A stretch of DNA of 43,167 nucleotides from Ruminococcus sp. (GTDB lineage Bacteria > Bacillota > Clostridia > Oscillospirales > Acutalibacteraceae), in NCBI GenBank assembly GCA_017481885.1, contig JAFUOM010000098.1, forward strand, positions 1 to 43,167. The letters run 5' to 3'. This document shows positions 25,106-35,843 of this stretch, one piece after another (within the stretch, counting starts at the first letter, position 1; each line of letters starts with the position of its first letter). Below the pieces are notes generated by a model, which ran no database searches, was not told the DNA's origin, and saw nothing but the letters and a program-made list of their open reading frames with translations. Made by a program: the position numbers and the translations under genes.

Positions 25106-26296
25106 ATGCTTACTCTTGACAAAGTATTTGATGCACAAACAGTGCTAAAAAACATTATTCGTGAAACAAATGTAGTTAAATCCTACGGTATTGCTCCGGA
25201 TTGCGAGCTATATCTCAAACCTGAGAATCTCCAAATAACAGGTTCATTCAAGGTGCGAGGCTCAGCGTACAAAATTGCAATGCTTTCTGCAGAAGAAAAG
25301 AAAAATGGTGTAATCGCTTGTTCAGCGGGTAATCACGCACAAGGTGTTGCTCTAGCGGCAACAAAAAACGGAATTAAATCTCTCATATGTTTACCTGATT
25401 CTGCACCAATTTCAAAAGTAGAAGCAACAAAAGGTTTCGGAGCAGATGTGTGTTTGGTTGAAGGGTGTTACGATGACGCTTATCAGAAAGCGTTAGAGCT
25501 AAAAGAAAAAGAAGGCTACACTTTTGTTCATCCATTTGATGATGAAAACGTTATTGCAGGTCAGGGTACTATCGCTCTTGAAATATTCAACGACCTTGAT
25601 AATATCGATGCAATCGTAGTTCCAATCGGCGGTGGCGGACTTATCTCGGGTATCGCATATACCGTAAAACAAATCAGACCATCGGTTAAAGTTTATGGAG
25701 TTCAGGTTTCGGGAGCACCAAGTATGTACAACTCGGTAAAAGATGGTGAGATGGAGTGCTTACAAAGTGTATCTACTATTGCAGACGGTATAGCTGTAAA
25801 GCAACCTGGTGTAAATACATACGAACTTGTCAAAGAATACGTTGACGAAATCGCTTTAGTTACCGACGACGAAGTAGCGAGTGCGATTCTTGCTCTGATT
25901 GAAAAGCAGAAGATGATTGCTGAGGGTGCAGGAGCTGTTGCAGTTGCGGCTGTTATGTTTAATAAATTCGATTTAAAAGGCAAGCGAGTAGTTGCACTTG
26001 TATCGGGCGGAAACATTGATGTCACAAGTCTATCTCGTGTCATCGACCGAGGACTGTTAAACTCAGGTCGTTCATCAAGCTTACTGATTGAACTTATTGA
26101 TAAGCCTGGTCAGCTAAAAGAAATCTCTCGTATCATTGCTGACTGTGGAGGAAATGTCACAGGTGTACATTATGAAAAAGGTAACACCGAGAGTGTAAAC
26201 GGCTGTTTTTTGAGAATCGAAATGGAAACGAGGGATTTTTCTCATGTTAATCTTATTACGCAGACCCTGCGTGACAATGGATTTAAATTAGTTTAA
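25106..26296 (+). CDS. ilvA: Threonine ammonia-lyase (threonine dehydratase) with C-terminal ACT-like domain
   Basis: 396 residues. PLP enzyme that deaminates threonine to 2-oxobutanoate, the first committed step to isoleucine. PLP lysine in TGSFKVRGSAYK (Lys49), ACSAGNHAQGVA, phosphate loop PIGGGGLISG, and a C-terminal about 75-residue ACT-like domain (LLIELIDKPGQLKEIS). Short form of about 400 residues as in many Firmicutes. ATG 25106 preferred since AAAGGCGG is 7 bp upstream; ATG 25100 is too close. First gene after the T-box; next to ridA. Confidence 0.94.
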   Translation: MLTLDKVFDAQTVLKNIIRETNVVKSYGIAPDCELYLKPENLQITGSFKVRGSAYKIAMLSAEEKKNGVIACSAGNHAQGVALAATKNGIKSLICLPDSAPISKVEATKGFGADVCLVEGCYDDAYQKALELKEKEGYTFVHPFDDENVIAGQGTIALEIFNDLDNIDAIVVPIGGGGLISGIAYTVKQIRPSVKVYGVQVSGAPSMYNSVKDGEMECLQSVSTIADGIAVKQPGVNTYELVKEYVDEIALVTDDEVASAILALIEKQKMIAEGAGAVAVAAVMFNKFDLKGKRVVALVSGGNIDVTSLSRVIDRGLLNSGRSSSLLIELIDKPGQLKEISRIIADCGGNVTGVHYEKGNTESVNGCFLRIEMETRDFSHVNLITQTLRDNGFKLV

Positions 26297-26315
26297 TTTG
26301 GAAGGAGTTAAAGTT

Positions 26316-26693
26316 ATGAGCAACAAAGTAGAAACAAACAAGGCACCTCAGGCAATCGGACCTTACTCACAGGCGGTAGTGGTGGGTAATCTCATTTTTA
26401 CCTCCGGACAGATTCCGCTAAATCCTGAAACAGGAGTGCTTTTGGGTAATGACATCAAAGAGCAAACACATCGAGTATGTCAGAACCTGAAAGCAGTTTT
26501 AGAAGCTTCTGGGGCTTCACTTGAAAATGCAGTGAAAACTGTGTGCTATCTAAGTGATATGACAAACTTCTTAGAATTCAATGAGGTGTATGCGCAGTAT
26601 TTCACACAAAAGCCTGCGCGTTCCTGTGTAGCTGTCAAAGAGCTACCAAAAGGGGCTTTAGTTGAAGTTGATGTTGTAGCAGAAAAGGAGTGA
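26316..26693 (+). CDS. ridA: RidA-family 2-iminobutanoate deaminase
   Basis: 125 residues, full-length YjgF/YER057c/UK114 family. Strings: ETNKAPQAIGPYSQAVVVGN, FTSGQIPLNPETG, and the substrate arginine in KPARSCVAVKELPKGALVEV. It hydrolyses the reactive enamine/imine released by threonine dehydratase. Its place directly behind ilvA fits that role. RBS GGAAGGAG with ATG 26316; an upstream in-frame TTG at 26298 is not supported. Confidence 0.94.
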   Translation: MSNKVETNKAPQAIGPYSQAVVVGNLIFTSGQIPLNPETGVLLGNDIKEQTHRVCQNLKAVLEASGASLENAVKTVCYLSDMTNFLEFNEVYAQYFTQKPARSCVAVKELPKGALVEVDVVAEKE

Positions 26694-26697
26694 TAAG

Positions 26698-28371
26698 ATG
26701 CTTCTATCAGGCTCAGATATACTTGTTAAAACCTTAATAGAGCAAGGTTGCGACACAGTTTTCGGTTATCCCGGAGGACAAATACTCAATGTTTACGATA
26801 GCCTTTATACTTATCAAAATGAAATAAATCATATACTCACAGCACACGAACAGGGTGCTGCTCATGCGGCAGATGGTTATGCTAGAACAACAGGCAAAGT
26901 AGGTGTTGTGATTTCCACTTCAGGACCGGGAGCGACTAACCTTGTAACAGGTATTGCGACCGCTTACCTTGACTCAATCCCGATGGTTGCTATCTGCGGT
27001 AATGTGCCGACAACACAGATAGGCTCGGATAGCTTTCAGGAAATCGACATCACAGGTGTTACTCTACCGATAACAAAGCACAATTATTTTGTAAGCGCTG
27101 TAGAAGATTTAGCGGACACAATACGAGAGGCTTTCTCTCTTGCGAAATCAGGCAGACCAGGTCCTGTGCTTATTGATGTCCCAAAAGATGTGCAAATTGC
27201 AAAATGCGAATACGAACCTAAATCTCCTGCAGAAAAATCCGAGTCTTATCCTGCAAAAGACGAAAGGATCGAACAAGCAGCAGAGTATATTAACAACTCT
27301 AAAAAACCTTACATATATTTCGGCGGTGGTCTTATCACAGCCGACGCACAAGAAGAAATGCTCACTCTTGCACAGAAGCTCGATGCTCCTATCGGTTGCT
27401 CACTTATGGGTATCTCAGGTATTAAAACAAATCATCCGAGATTTTTGGGTATGCAGGGTATGCACGGACACTTTGCTTCATCTATGGCTATGCATAACGC
27501 AGACCTCATCATTTCACTCGGTGTACGATTTAACGATCGAGTAACAGGAAACAAGGAAAAATTTGCAACAAAAGCAAAGATTATTCACATCGACGTTGAT
27601 GGTTCAGAGCTATCTAAAACTGTCAATGCCAGCTGTGGACTTCGAGGTGATGTGAAGCTCACTCTTCAAAAACTATTGCCTCTTATCAAAGAAAGCAAAA
27701 AACCACAGTGGAGCAGTAAGGTGGAAGCTCTCAAAAACGAAGAAGAACACTATCTTGATAACCGTGAAAGTTTAACACCAAGGACTGCAATCCTTACACT
27801 CAATAAATATTTAGGCGAAAACACAGCAGTGTGCACCGATGTTGGTCAGCACCAGATGTGGTCGGCTCAGAACCTTACTTTCAATACTCCACGACGCTTT
27901 GTTTCGAGCGGTGGTTTGGGTACTATGGGATTCGGCTTAGGTGCGGCAATCGGTGCGGCTTTTGGTACAAAAGAACGAAGTGTTCTTATCACAGGTGACG
28001 GTAGCTTTGGAATGAACTTAAACGAGCTCGCAACAGCAGTGAAATATAACATTCCGATTGTCATACTCATTATGAACAACGGAGTGCTCGGTATGGTAAG
28101 ACAATGGCAGACACTGTTTTATAACAAGCACTATTCAAACAGCGTGTTAGAGAGAAAAACAGATTTTTGTTCTCTTGCTCGTGCTTTTGGTGCAGACGGT
28201 GAGATGGTGTCAACCCCTGAAGAATTAGATAAAGCACTCTCTCGTGCTTTTGAAACAGCTGGTCCATACGTTGTTGATTGCAGAATCGACAAGGACGAAT
28301 TTGTACTACCGATGCTTCCACCGGGAGGCAGTATGGACGACATAATAACTAAGTTGGAGGTGGAATTATGA
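26698..28371 (+). CDS. ilvB: Acetolactate synthase large (catalytic) subunit
   Basis: 557 residues. ThDP-dependent synthesis of acetolactate/acetohydroxybutyrate. N-terminal VFGYPGGQILNVYDSL, catalytic glutamate Glu51 in LTAHEQGAAHAADGYAR, middle FAD-type domain, and C-terminal ThDP/Mg motif ITGDGSFGMNLNELATAV with MNNGVLGMVRQWQ. RBS AAAGGAG; starts 4 bp after ridA. Its stop overlaps the ilvN start (ATGA). Confidence 0.96.
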   Translation: MLLSGSDILVKTLIEQGCDTVFGYPGGQILNVYDSLYTYQNEINHILTAHEQGAAHAADGYARTTGKVGVVISTSGPGATNLVTGIATAYLDSIPMVAICGNVPTTQIGSDSFQEIDITGVTLPITKHNYFVSAVEDLADTIREAFSLAKSGRPGPVLIDVPKDVQIAKCEYEPKSPAEKSESYPAKDERIEQAAEYINNSKKPYIYFGGGLITADAQEEMLTLAQKLDAPIGCSLMGISGIKTNHPRFLGMQGMHGHFASSMAMHNADLIISLGVRFNDRVTGNKEKFATKAKIIHIDVDGSELSKTVNASCGLRGDVKLTLQKLLPLIKESKKPQWSSKVEALKNEEEHYLDNRESLTPRTAILTLNKYLGENTAVCTDVGQHQMWSAQNLTFNTPRRFVSSGGLGTMGFGLGAAIGAAFGTKERSVLITGDGSFGMNLNELATAVKYNIPIVILIMNNGVLGMVRQWQTLFYNKHYSNSVLERKTDFCSLARAFGADGEMVSTPEELDKALSRAFETAGPYVVDCRIDKDEFVLPMLPPGGSMDDIITKLEVEL

Positions 28372-28874
28372 ACAGATATAACGTGGCGGTTTTGGTAAAG
28401 AACCAGTTTGGTGTGCTGAACAGGCTTACAAGTATGTTTCGCAGACGACAGTTTAACATAAGCTCTCTTACCGCAAGTGAGACAGAATCAGCTCAGTTTT
28501 CACGAATCACATTCAGCTTTGACGGTGAAGAAGAAAACAAGCAACAGCTTATAAATCAGCTTTACAAACTCCCTGATGTCTGCTCAATAAAAGAGCTTTC
28601 AAGTGATAACTCCGTAAACTGCGAGCTGATGTTAATCAAAATGCAAAACGACCCATTAACACGTACCGACATTTATGCGGCAGCCAAGGCTTTTTCAGCC
28701 GAAACAATAGACTACTCACGAGAGTCGTTTGTACTAAGACTTATCGGAGATAGTGTGAAAATGGATGATTTCATTTCACTTATGCGTGACTACACAATTC
28801 TAGAGATTTGCCGTACAGGTACGGCATCTTTAGAAAAAGGTAGCTCGGTTTTACGTCAATCAATCAACTTATAA
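28368..28874 (+). CDS. ilvN: Acetolactate synthase small (regulatory) subunit
   Basis: 168 residues. N-terminal ACT domain YNVAVLVKNQFGVLNRLTSM and RRQFNISSLTASETES, which binds valine for feedback control, followed by the usual C-terminal domain (IDYSRESFVLRLIGDSVKMD). Overlaps ilvB by 4 nt, so coupled translation gives balanced subunits. Confidence 0.95.
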   Translation: MNRYNVAVLVKNQFGVLNRLTSMFRRRQFNISSLTASETESAQFSRITFSFDGEEENKQQLINQLYKLPDVCSIKELSSDNSVNCELMLIKMQNDPLTRTDIYAAAKAFSAETIDYSRESFVLRLIGDSVKMDDFISLMRDYTILEICRTGTASLEKGSSVLRQSINL

Positions 28875-29921
<1,047 letters not shown>

Positions 29922-29932
29922 GGAGTGATTTT

Positions 29933-31588
29933 ATGTCAAAGGAAAATGTTGTGAAAGGTGTAAAAAACGCACCTCACCGCAGTTTGTTCCACGCTTTGGG
30001 ACTAACCGAAGAAGAGCAGTCACGTCCGTTAATCGGCATCGTCAGCTCATATAACGAAATTGTTCCGGGGCATATGAATCTAGATAAAATCGTTGATGCC
30101 GTTAAACTAGGAGTTGCTATGGCAGGTGGTACACCTATTGTTTTCCCTGCGATTGCTGTTTGTGATGGTATCGCTATGGGACACAAGGGAATGAAGTACT
30201 CACTCGTAACAAGAGATTTGATAGCTGATTCTACCGAAGCTATGGCACTTGCTCACGGATTTGACGGTTTGGTTATGGTGCCAAACTGCGATAAAAATGT
30301 GCCGGGACTTCTTATGGCAGCGGCAAGAGTGAATATACCTACTGTGTTTGTCAGTGGTGGTCCGATGCTCGCAGGCAGAGTTGAAGGCAAAAAAACAAGT
30401 TTATCAAGTATGTTCGAAGCAGTGGGTGCCTATAATGCAGGAAAAATTGATGATGAAAAGCTCAAAGAATTTGAGTGTAAGACTTGTCCGACCTGCGGTT
30501 CTTGCAGTGGTATGTATACTGCAAACTCTATGAACTGTTTGACCGAGGCTCTTGGTATGGGACTTAAAGGAAACGGAACGATTCCTGCTGTGTATTCTGC
30601 TCGAATTGAGCTTGCAAAGAGAGCGGGTATGGCGGTTATGGAGTTGGTGAAAAACAATATCTGTCCTCGAGATATTATGACTAAAGAGGCCCTCTTGAAT
30701 GCTCTTACTGTAGATATGGCACTCGGCTGTTCAACAAACTCTATGCTTCATCTTCCTGCCATTGCTCACGAGTGCGGTGTGGAGCTTAATCTCGATATAG
30801 CTAACGAAATCAGTGCAAAAACACCTAATCTGTGTCACCTTGCTCCTGCAGGCAGAACCTATATGGAAGATTTAAACGAAGCAGGTGGCGTGTATGCGGT
30901 AATGAACGAGCTTAACAAAAAAGGCTTGCTCAACACCGAATGCATCACAGTAACAGGAAAAACAGTTGCCGAAAATATCGAGGGTTGTGTTAATCTCAAC
31001 CCTGAGGTTATCCGTCCGATTGATAACCCGTATAGCGAAACAGGTGGTATCGCTGTGCTCAAAGGCAATCTTGCAAAAGACGGCAGTGTTGTCAAGCGTT
31101 CGGCAGTTCTCCCTGAAATGCTCGTCCACGAAGGTCCTGCAAAAGTTTTTGATTGTGAAGAAGATGCACAGTCTGCTATCAATGCAGGAAAAATTGTTGC
31201 AGGCGATGTTGTAGTTATCCGTTACGAAGGACCAAAGGGCGGACCTGGTATGAGAGAAATGCTTAATCCTACTTCTGCGATTATGGGAATGGGACTTGGA
31301 AACAGCGTTGCTCTTATTACAGATGGCAGATTCTCCGGTGCAACAAGGGGAGCGTGCATCGGACACGTTACACCTGAAGCTGCATCAGGCGGTCTTATCG
31401 GTGTAGTAGAAGATGGCGACATTATAAGCATCAATATTCCTGATAATACAATTGAGCTGAAAGTTGATGAAGATGTTCTAAAAGAACGTATGAAAAACTT
31501 TGTTCCAAAAACGAAGGAATTGTCAGGCTACCTAAAACGCTACGCTTCCCTTGTTTCTGGCGGTGCATCTGGCGCTATTTTAAACTGA
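29933..31588 (+). CDS. ilvD: Dihydroxy-acid dehydratase
   Basis: 551 residues. Iron-sulfur dehydratase giving 2-oxo acids from dihydroxy acids. Cluster cysteines in [12 protein letters not shown] and [19 protein letters not shown]-terminal [14 protein letters not shown] and [34 protein letters not shown], 11 bp after ilvC. Last gene of the T-box operon; no leucine genes or transaminase are present here. Confidence 0.96.
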   Translation: MSKENVVKGVKNAPHRSLFHALGLTEEEQSRPLIGIVSSYNEIVPGHMNLDKIVDAVKLGVAMAGGTPIVFPAIAVCDGIAMGHKGMKYSLVTRDLIADSTEAMALAHGFDGLVMVPNCDKNVPGLLMAAARVNIPTVFVSGGPMLAGRVEGKKTSLSSMFEAVGAYNAGKIDDEKLKEFECKTCPTCGSCSGMYTANSMNCLTEALGMGLKGNGTIPAVYSARIELAKRAGMAVMELVKNNICPRDIMTKEALLNALTVDMALGCSTNSMLHLPAIAHECGVELNLDIANEISAKTPNLCHLAPAGRTYMEDLNEAGGVYAVMNELNKKGLLNTECITVTGKTVAENIEGCVNLNPEVIRPIDNPYSETGGIAVLKGNLAKDGSVVKRSAVLPEMLVHEGPAKVFDCEEDAQSAINAGKIVAGDVVVIRYEGPKGGPGMREMLNPTSAIMGMGLGNSVALITDGRFSGATRGACIGHVTPEAASGGLIGVVEDGDIISINIPDNTIELKVDEDVLKERMKNFVPKTKELSGYLKRYASLVSGGASGAILN

Positions 31589-31604
31589 GTTTGCTACATA
31601 CAAT

Positions 31605-31641
31605 AAAACAGGAACTAAGGTGGCACCTTGGTTCCTGTTTT
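31605..31641. terminator. Bidirectional terminator between ilvD and the LysR gene
   Basis: AAAACAGGAACTAAGGTG / CACCTTGGTTCCTGTTTT with a minimal loop: 18-bp arms with one T-G pair, flanked by A and T runs, serving both convergent genes. Confidence 0.88.
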
Positions 31642-31649
31642 GCGTATAG

Positions 31650-32540
31650 TTAGTTTGTAAATTCTGCCTCTTTTACATAATCAATAAATGCTTTCATACT
31701 TCTAGATAACCATTTATTCTTATGATAAATAAGCTGTTTCCATATATCTATGTTCATATCACACACATCAAGATATGTGAGCTCCCCTGATTCTATCAGA
31801 GGTTTTGTGACAAAATCAGGCAGATATGAAATCATATTACTTTGAGCAATCATTGATGTGATAATATCTGTTCGACCAATTTCAAGTACTGGAGTTATCT
31901 CCAAAGATTTCTTTGCAAGCTCTCGGTCAAAAACTCGTCTGTAACCCTGACCGTATTCTGTGAGAATAAAAGGTTCATTGATTATATCTTTAATAGACAG
32001 ATTCTTTTTACCTGCGAATTTCGAATTGCATCCTGCAACAAAATGCATCGGAAGTTGTTGCTCTTTTGCGATGATGTAATCTTTGTTATACAAACGGTGG
32101 TCAAGAGTAATAATTACATCTGCTTCATTATGGTCAAGCATATCAAGCATAATAGCAGAGTCGCCTGTTGTAAATCGAATAGAGATAGAAGGATATTTTG
32201 TATGGAAATCAATGTAGTGGGTATTAATCATTTCCTCACACACCGAGTCAGGTGTTACAATATGAATGTGACCGCTACATTCTTTATCTTCCTCGATACT
32301 CTCTTTGAAATCGTCAGTTAAAGTACGAATCTGATGAGCATAGGAAACAAGCTCGTGGCCTTTATCAGTGAGATTTATAGTGTGATTAATCCTTTCAAAT
32401 AAAAGACAGCCTAGCTCATCTTCAAGTTGTTTTATTTGAAAAGAAACAGTGGATTGTGAATAACCAAGTTGTTCTGCCGCTTTTGTAAAACTTCCAAGTT
32501 CCACTACGTGTATAAATGTAATCAAATTTCTTAATTCCAT
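31650..32540 (-). CDS. LysR-family transcriptional regulator
   Basis: 296 residues. N-terminal winged helix MELRNLITFIHVVELGSFTKAAEQLGYSQSTVSFQIKQLEDELG, quoted in parts: ELRNLITFIHVVELGSFTKA and AEQLGYSQSTVSFQIKQLED; then the LysR substrate domain (HIHVTPDSV-like start at about 90). ATG 32540 is preceded by GAGGTAG; a start at 32567 lacks an SD. It converges on the ilv operon, so it does not drive it from a shared promoter; its target is not evident. Ligand unknown. Confidence 0.9.
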   Translation of the reverse strand: MELRNLITFIHVVELGSFTKAAEQLGYSQSTVSFQIKQLEDELGCLLFERINHTINLTDKGHELVSYAHQIRTLTDDFKESIEEDKECSGHIHIVTPDSVCEEMINTHYIDFHTKYPSISIRFTTGDSAIMLDMLDHNEADVIITLDHRLYNKDYIIAKEQQLPMHFVAGCNSKFAGKKNLSIKDIINEPFILTEYGQGYRRVFDRELAKKSLEITPVLEIGRTDIITSMIAQSNMISYLPDFVTKPLIESGELTYLDVCDMNIDIWKQLIYHKNKWLSRSMKAFIDYVKEAEFTN

Positions 32541-32860
32541 TTTATCTACCTCATATATCGAAATCATAGATGATAAATATCAAAACTATTTGATTAATCA
32601 ATGTTTACGATTATTATATAATAACCCCAAAGAAAATACAAGCTATGAAATGGAAGTCTTATTTTAGAATAGCTTTTACAGTTATTTGAAAAATCCAGCG
32701 TAAGCAAGATGACAAGTGATAAGGTTAAGCTTTCTAAATGATAGAAACACAGGGGATATTACTAACGGATAACCCATTATTCAATCGCTACAATCTAATG
32801 AATTATAAATCCTAAGATTGAATAAATGCATTTGAATTAAAATTCTGGTACTTACATAAA
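32541..32860. other. Intergenic region upstream of the LysR gene
   Basis: No gene seen. Holds a 10-bp inverted repeat TTATTCAATC (32777-32786) / GATTGAATAA (32816-32825), perhaps an operator or decayed element end, before repeat fragment D. Confidence 0.35.
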
Positions 32861-32910
32861 CAATAAATCCGAACCCATCTCCAACAAGAATGAGTTCGGA
32901 TTTATATTAT
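32861..32910 (-). repeat. Terminator end of the tRNA-like repeat (copy D), at the recombinase boundary
   Basis: ATAAATCCGAAC (32863-32874) and GTTCGGATTTAT (32894-32905) with the same loop CCATCTCCAACAAGA as copy C. After 32910 the similarity stops and GGGGTCCCC begins, so only the terminator part is present here. Confidence 0.65.
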
Positions 32911-32913
32911 AAA

Positions 32914-32944
32914 ATGGGGTCCCCAAAATCGTAGATTTTTGGGA
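32914..32944. other. Palindromic GGGGTCCCC/hairpin segment, candidate attachment-site region
   Basis: TGGGGTCCCCA followed by CCCCAAAATC-GTA-GATTTTTGGG (9 of 10 pairs), 30-50 bp outside the 3' end of the serine recombinase gene. Dyads next to such genes are often att sites or terminators. The copied repeat sequence ends just left of it. Confidence 0.4.
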
Positions 32945-32971
32945 GAGGAGGAGCGACATTAAGGCGTGCGA

Positions 32972-34495
32972 CTATTTAAAAAAATCGTCGCAGACCTTTA
33001 CAGTCTGCGACGACGATGGTGCACCGAATGCACTGATATCCGAACTAAAGACGTTTGCTTCTTCAAGCTCTACAAAAGTCATCTCTTTTGAGCAGTCCTT
33101 GTAGTTACATCCAAAATAGATTCTACCATCATCCCAGAGAATAATTTTGTTTATAAAGGTATTTATTAATCTTCTGCGATGTTCTATCTTTTTGAAATTT
33201 AGCTTGCGTAGTCTGTTGAAGTAAGCTTCAATCTCTTCTACAGAGATAATAGGTTTTGTCATTTCTTCTTTTATGATTTGGATTGACAGTTCTGTTTTCT
33301 GCTTTTCTAAATCTTCCATACGCTGTTTGGTAGATGGTGTGAGAATACCTTGCTGAATTGCGTTGAGAAGATTATCTATGCTTTTAAGAGTATCATTGTA
33401 CTGCTTTTTTAGTAGCGGTAGGGTGGTGTTTTCTTGATTTTGTACTCTTGTTGCTGTTTCGCAGAGCATAGATACCAAATCATCATCAAACACAATTGTG
33501 CGGATAAATGCAATAGTTAAATCTTCAATCCATTCTTTTCTGACGGTTTTCTTATCACAACCTTGATGTTTCTTAACACTAACGCATTTGTAATAGCGGT
33601 GCACCTTTTTCTTCATTTGGCTTGTGCCACTTTCACCAACCATAAGACATTGGCATTTTCCACAGAAAAGTTTAGTAGTAAGCAAGTATTCGTCTTCGGC
33701 TTTATGTTTAGCCGGAGCTTTTTTATTTAAAACCATGCGTTCCTGAACTTTGTCAAATAAGTCTTGTGGAACAATAGCAGGGATACCACCTGGTTTTACA
33801 ATATCTCGATATTTATATTCACCTATATATTTGCGGTTATGTAACATACGAGTGACGCTGTTTATGCTAATTTTACCGCCACGTTTAGTACGAATACCTT
33901 TAATGTTTAGTTGGTCGGTAACCTCTTGCATACTCGCACCTTCTGCATAAGATATAAAGGATTGCAATACGGCAGGTGCAGTAAGAGGATCGACTTGGAA
34001 GAATTGCTCGGAATCTATGGTGTAACCGATAGGAAGTGTACCACCATTATATTTACACTTGAGAGCGTTCTCGGTAAGACCTCTTAAAACTTTCTCTGCA
34101 AGGTCAGCGGAGTAATACTCAGCCAAACCTTCAAGCAAAGATTCTAGCAAAACACCTTCTGCAGTATCGGAAATGATTTCGGTTGCCGATATTACTTTAA
34201 CTCCATTTTTACGCAATAATGCTTTGTAGTGTGCAGAGTCATAACGGTTACGAGCAAAGCGGTCTAGTTTCCACACAATGATAGTATCAAACAGACCATT
34301 TGCACTATCCTTAATCATACGCTGAAAGTCAGGACGATTGTCAGTTTTCGCAGATAATGCACGGTCTATATATGTACCAACTATTTGAATGTCATTGCTT
34401 TGAGCAAATACTTTACATTCACGCAACTGACCTTCAATAGACTCTTCACGTTGATTGTCACTCGAATATCGAGCATAAATTACGCCAGTCATCAT
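32972..34495 (-). CDS. Large serine recombinase (site-specific integrase/transposase)
   Basis: 507 residues. N-terminal resolvase domain with the catalytic serine in IYARYSSDNQ (Ser11), ESIEGQLREC, and VWKLDRFARNRYD; then the Recombinase domain (about 160-270, LHNRKYIGEYKYRD), a zinc ribbon (LFCGKCQCLMVGE with YYKC and a later Cys), a coiled coil about 360-420, and a C-terminal tail. Such proteins insert or excise mobile elements without host factors. RBS AAGGAAG suits ATG 34495 or 34492. The last codons are part of an intrinsic terminator hairpin. It could mark one end of an integrated element including the minus-strand genes to the right, but the other end is not in the window. Confidence 0.93.
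   Translation of the reverse strand: MMTGVIYARYSSDNQREESIEGQLRECKVFAQSNDIQIVGTYIDRALSAKTDNRPDFQRMIKDSANGLFDTIIVWKLDRFARNRYDSAHYKALLRKNGVKVISATEIISDTAEGVLLESLLEGLAEYYSADLAEKVLRGLTENALKCKYNGGTLPIGYTIDSEQFFQVDPLTAPAVLQSFISYAEGASMQEVTDQLNIKGIRTKRGGKISINSVTRMLHNRKYIGEYKYRDIVKPGGIPAIVPQDLFDKVQERMVLNKKAPAKHKAEDEYLLTTKLFCGKCQCLMVGESGTSQMKKKVHRYYKCVSVKKHQGCDKKTVRKEWIEDLTIAFIRTIVFDDDLVSMLCETATRVQNQENTTLPLLKKQYNDTLKSIDNLLNAIQQGILTPSTKQRMEDLEKQKTELSIQIIKEEMTKPIISVEEIEAYFNRLRKLNFKKIEHRRRLINTFINKIILWDDGRIYFGCNYKDCSKEMTFVELEEANVFSSDISAFGAPSSSQTVKVCDDFFK
32976..33013 (-). terminator. Intrinsic terminator inside the recombinase coding end
   Basis: Minus strand: TCGTCGCAGAC (33013-33003), loop TGTAAAG, GTCTGCGACGA (32995-32985), then seven T and AAATAG, whose TAG is the stop codon. 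The perfect 11-bp stem encodes SSQTVKVCDD-type residues. Confidence 0.8.
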
Positions 34496-34653
34496 ACCAC
34501 TTCCTTTTGAGAAATTGTATTTGTTTGTCGTATGTTAACTTGTAATGTTACTTTTGTCAACGTGAATTATGTCGTTTTTGGTGTCAAAATTTGAGTCGCT
34601 TAAACAAAGATATATAACATTTTTAAAAGTTAATAGTATTTAAATATAAAAAT

Positions 34654-34681
34654 AACCAGCGCTCGATAATGAACGCTGGTT
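34654..34681 (-). terminator. Terminator of the minus-strand transport operon
   Basis: AACCAGCG/CGCTGGTT, 12-nt loop, with TTATTTTTATATTT on the minus side, directly after the MacB-like gene; separates it from the recombinase gene. Confidence 0.8.
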
Positions 34682-34684
34682 TTG

Positions 34685-35842
34685 TTAGTTGTTATTTAGA
34701 TATAATTTGTTTTTTATCAGTTTTGCAAAATTGATTAGATTTATGAGTAGAGTACAGCACGAAACAGTGAATATCGCTGTTAGCCATATCACTATATTCA
34801 AGGTGTTCTCATAGAGATTAAGTAGATATGTATCTCCTACAAGTGATATGCTATTCATATAATGTGAGTTATCTATAATGCAATTTATATAATGCTCTAT
34901 ATCGAATAAGTTGTCATAAGGAATATACCTTGAAACTATATAAATGCTGAAATCTGAATTAAAGAAGATAAACAGCAAAGCTGCAGGAATACCTAATCCA
35001 ACAACTAATAGTAGGAAATATTTAATCGGTACAGCCAACAAGGAATTAAAGAGATAGTTTATACTAAGGTTTTCTTTAATGCTTTCTGAAAAGTGTCTGC
35101 ACAGATAAAACCAAATGAGCATAGATATGACGCACAGAGCAAAAAATAACACGAAATTTGCCATATGTTTAAACGTATCAATCACTTTGTGTTTTTCACT
35201 CAGATTTGTAAAGTGATATTGGGGTAAGTTCATTTGCTCTATTATTGGTGCGGAGAAAGATGAGTTATCATAAACCAGAGTATGTATAGGCAAGTGTGTA
35301 GTGGTGTTAGCACACGTGTAGGGGATAAACACACGCTCTTTGCCATCTTTCGATAACTTATCAATCAGATTTTCACTATCATTATATACTGCGCACACAG
35401 TAAATATTTCATCATAAATTTCTATTTTTTTACCAATAACATCCGTTGTAAAGAAAAGTCGTAATGCAAGATTATCGCTGATTGCTATTTTCTTTTCTAC
35501 ACGAATAATATCATCTTCTGAAAAAAATTTGCCATCATATTTTATTTCATATAGTTCAAAAAGATTATGCGTGGTGTATACAGGCGTAATAGTTGTATCT
35601 TTAACGCTTATTTCTTGAGCTTCATAAGTGAAACTTACATAATCTAATGACATACGCTCAGACAGTTTTTCAAAGTTTCCAATAGTTATAGGATTATCAT
35701 CTGATTGGAGATTGTAATTCACTTGAGTAATATTCGGAAATTTACTTGTAGCATTATTTGAAAAGTACAATAATAACGAGAAAGGTAAGATAGTTAACAA
35801 TAATAAGGATATTAATGTGATGATTTGTTTTTTGGGATTCAC
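34685..35842 (-). CDS. MacB/FtsX-like ABC permease
   Basis: 385 residues. TM1 at about 8-27, a large extracellular domain (about 30-225) with the MacB_PCD-like pattern KIAISDNLALRLFFTTDVIG and KKIEIYDEIFTVCAVYND, then three membrane segments (about 230-250, 275-297, 345-370). This four-TM plan with an extracellular domain after TM1 is that of MacB-type mechanotransmission exporters. No ATPase gene is adjacent. Start is GTG 35842, with GGAGGG upstream; an ATG in another frame stops at once. Immediately follows the membrane-anchored small protein gene (stop at 35844). Possible role: export or removal of a peptide or signal; inference. Confidence 0.78.
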   Translation of the reverse strand: MNPKKQIITLISLLLLTILPFSLLLYFSNNATSKFPNITQVNYNLQSDDNPITIGNFEKLSERMSLDYVSFTYEAQEISVKDTTITPVYTTHNLFELYEIKYDGKFFSEDDIIRVEKKIAISDNLALRLFFTTDVIGKKIEIYDEIFTVCAVYNDSENLIDKLSKDGKERVFIPYTCANTTTHLPIHTLVYDNSSFSAPIIEQMNLPQYHFTNLSEKHKVIDTFKHMANFVLFFALCVISMLIWFYLCRHFSESIKENLSINYLFNSLLAVPIKYFLLLVVGLGIPAALLFIFFNSDFSIYIVSRYIPYDNLFDIEHYINCIIDNSHYMNSISLVGDTYLLNLYENTLNIVIWLTAIFTVSCCTLLINLINFAKLIKNKLYLNNN

Positions 35843-35843
35843 A

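Noticed and set aside
30872-31366. 164-codon minus-strand frame inside ilvD
   Set aside because: Antisense shadow; Cys/His-rich composition comes from the complement of ilvD codons.
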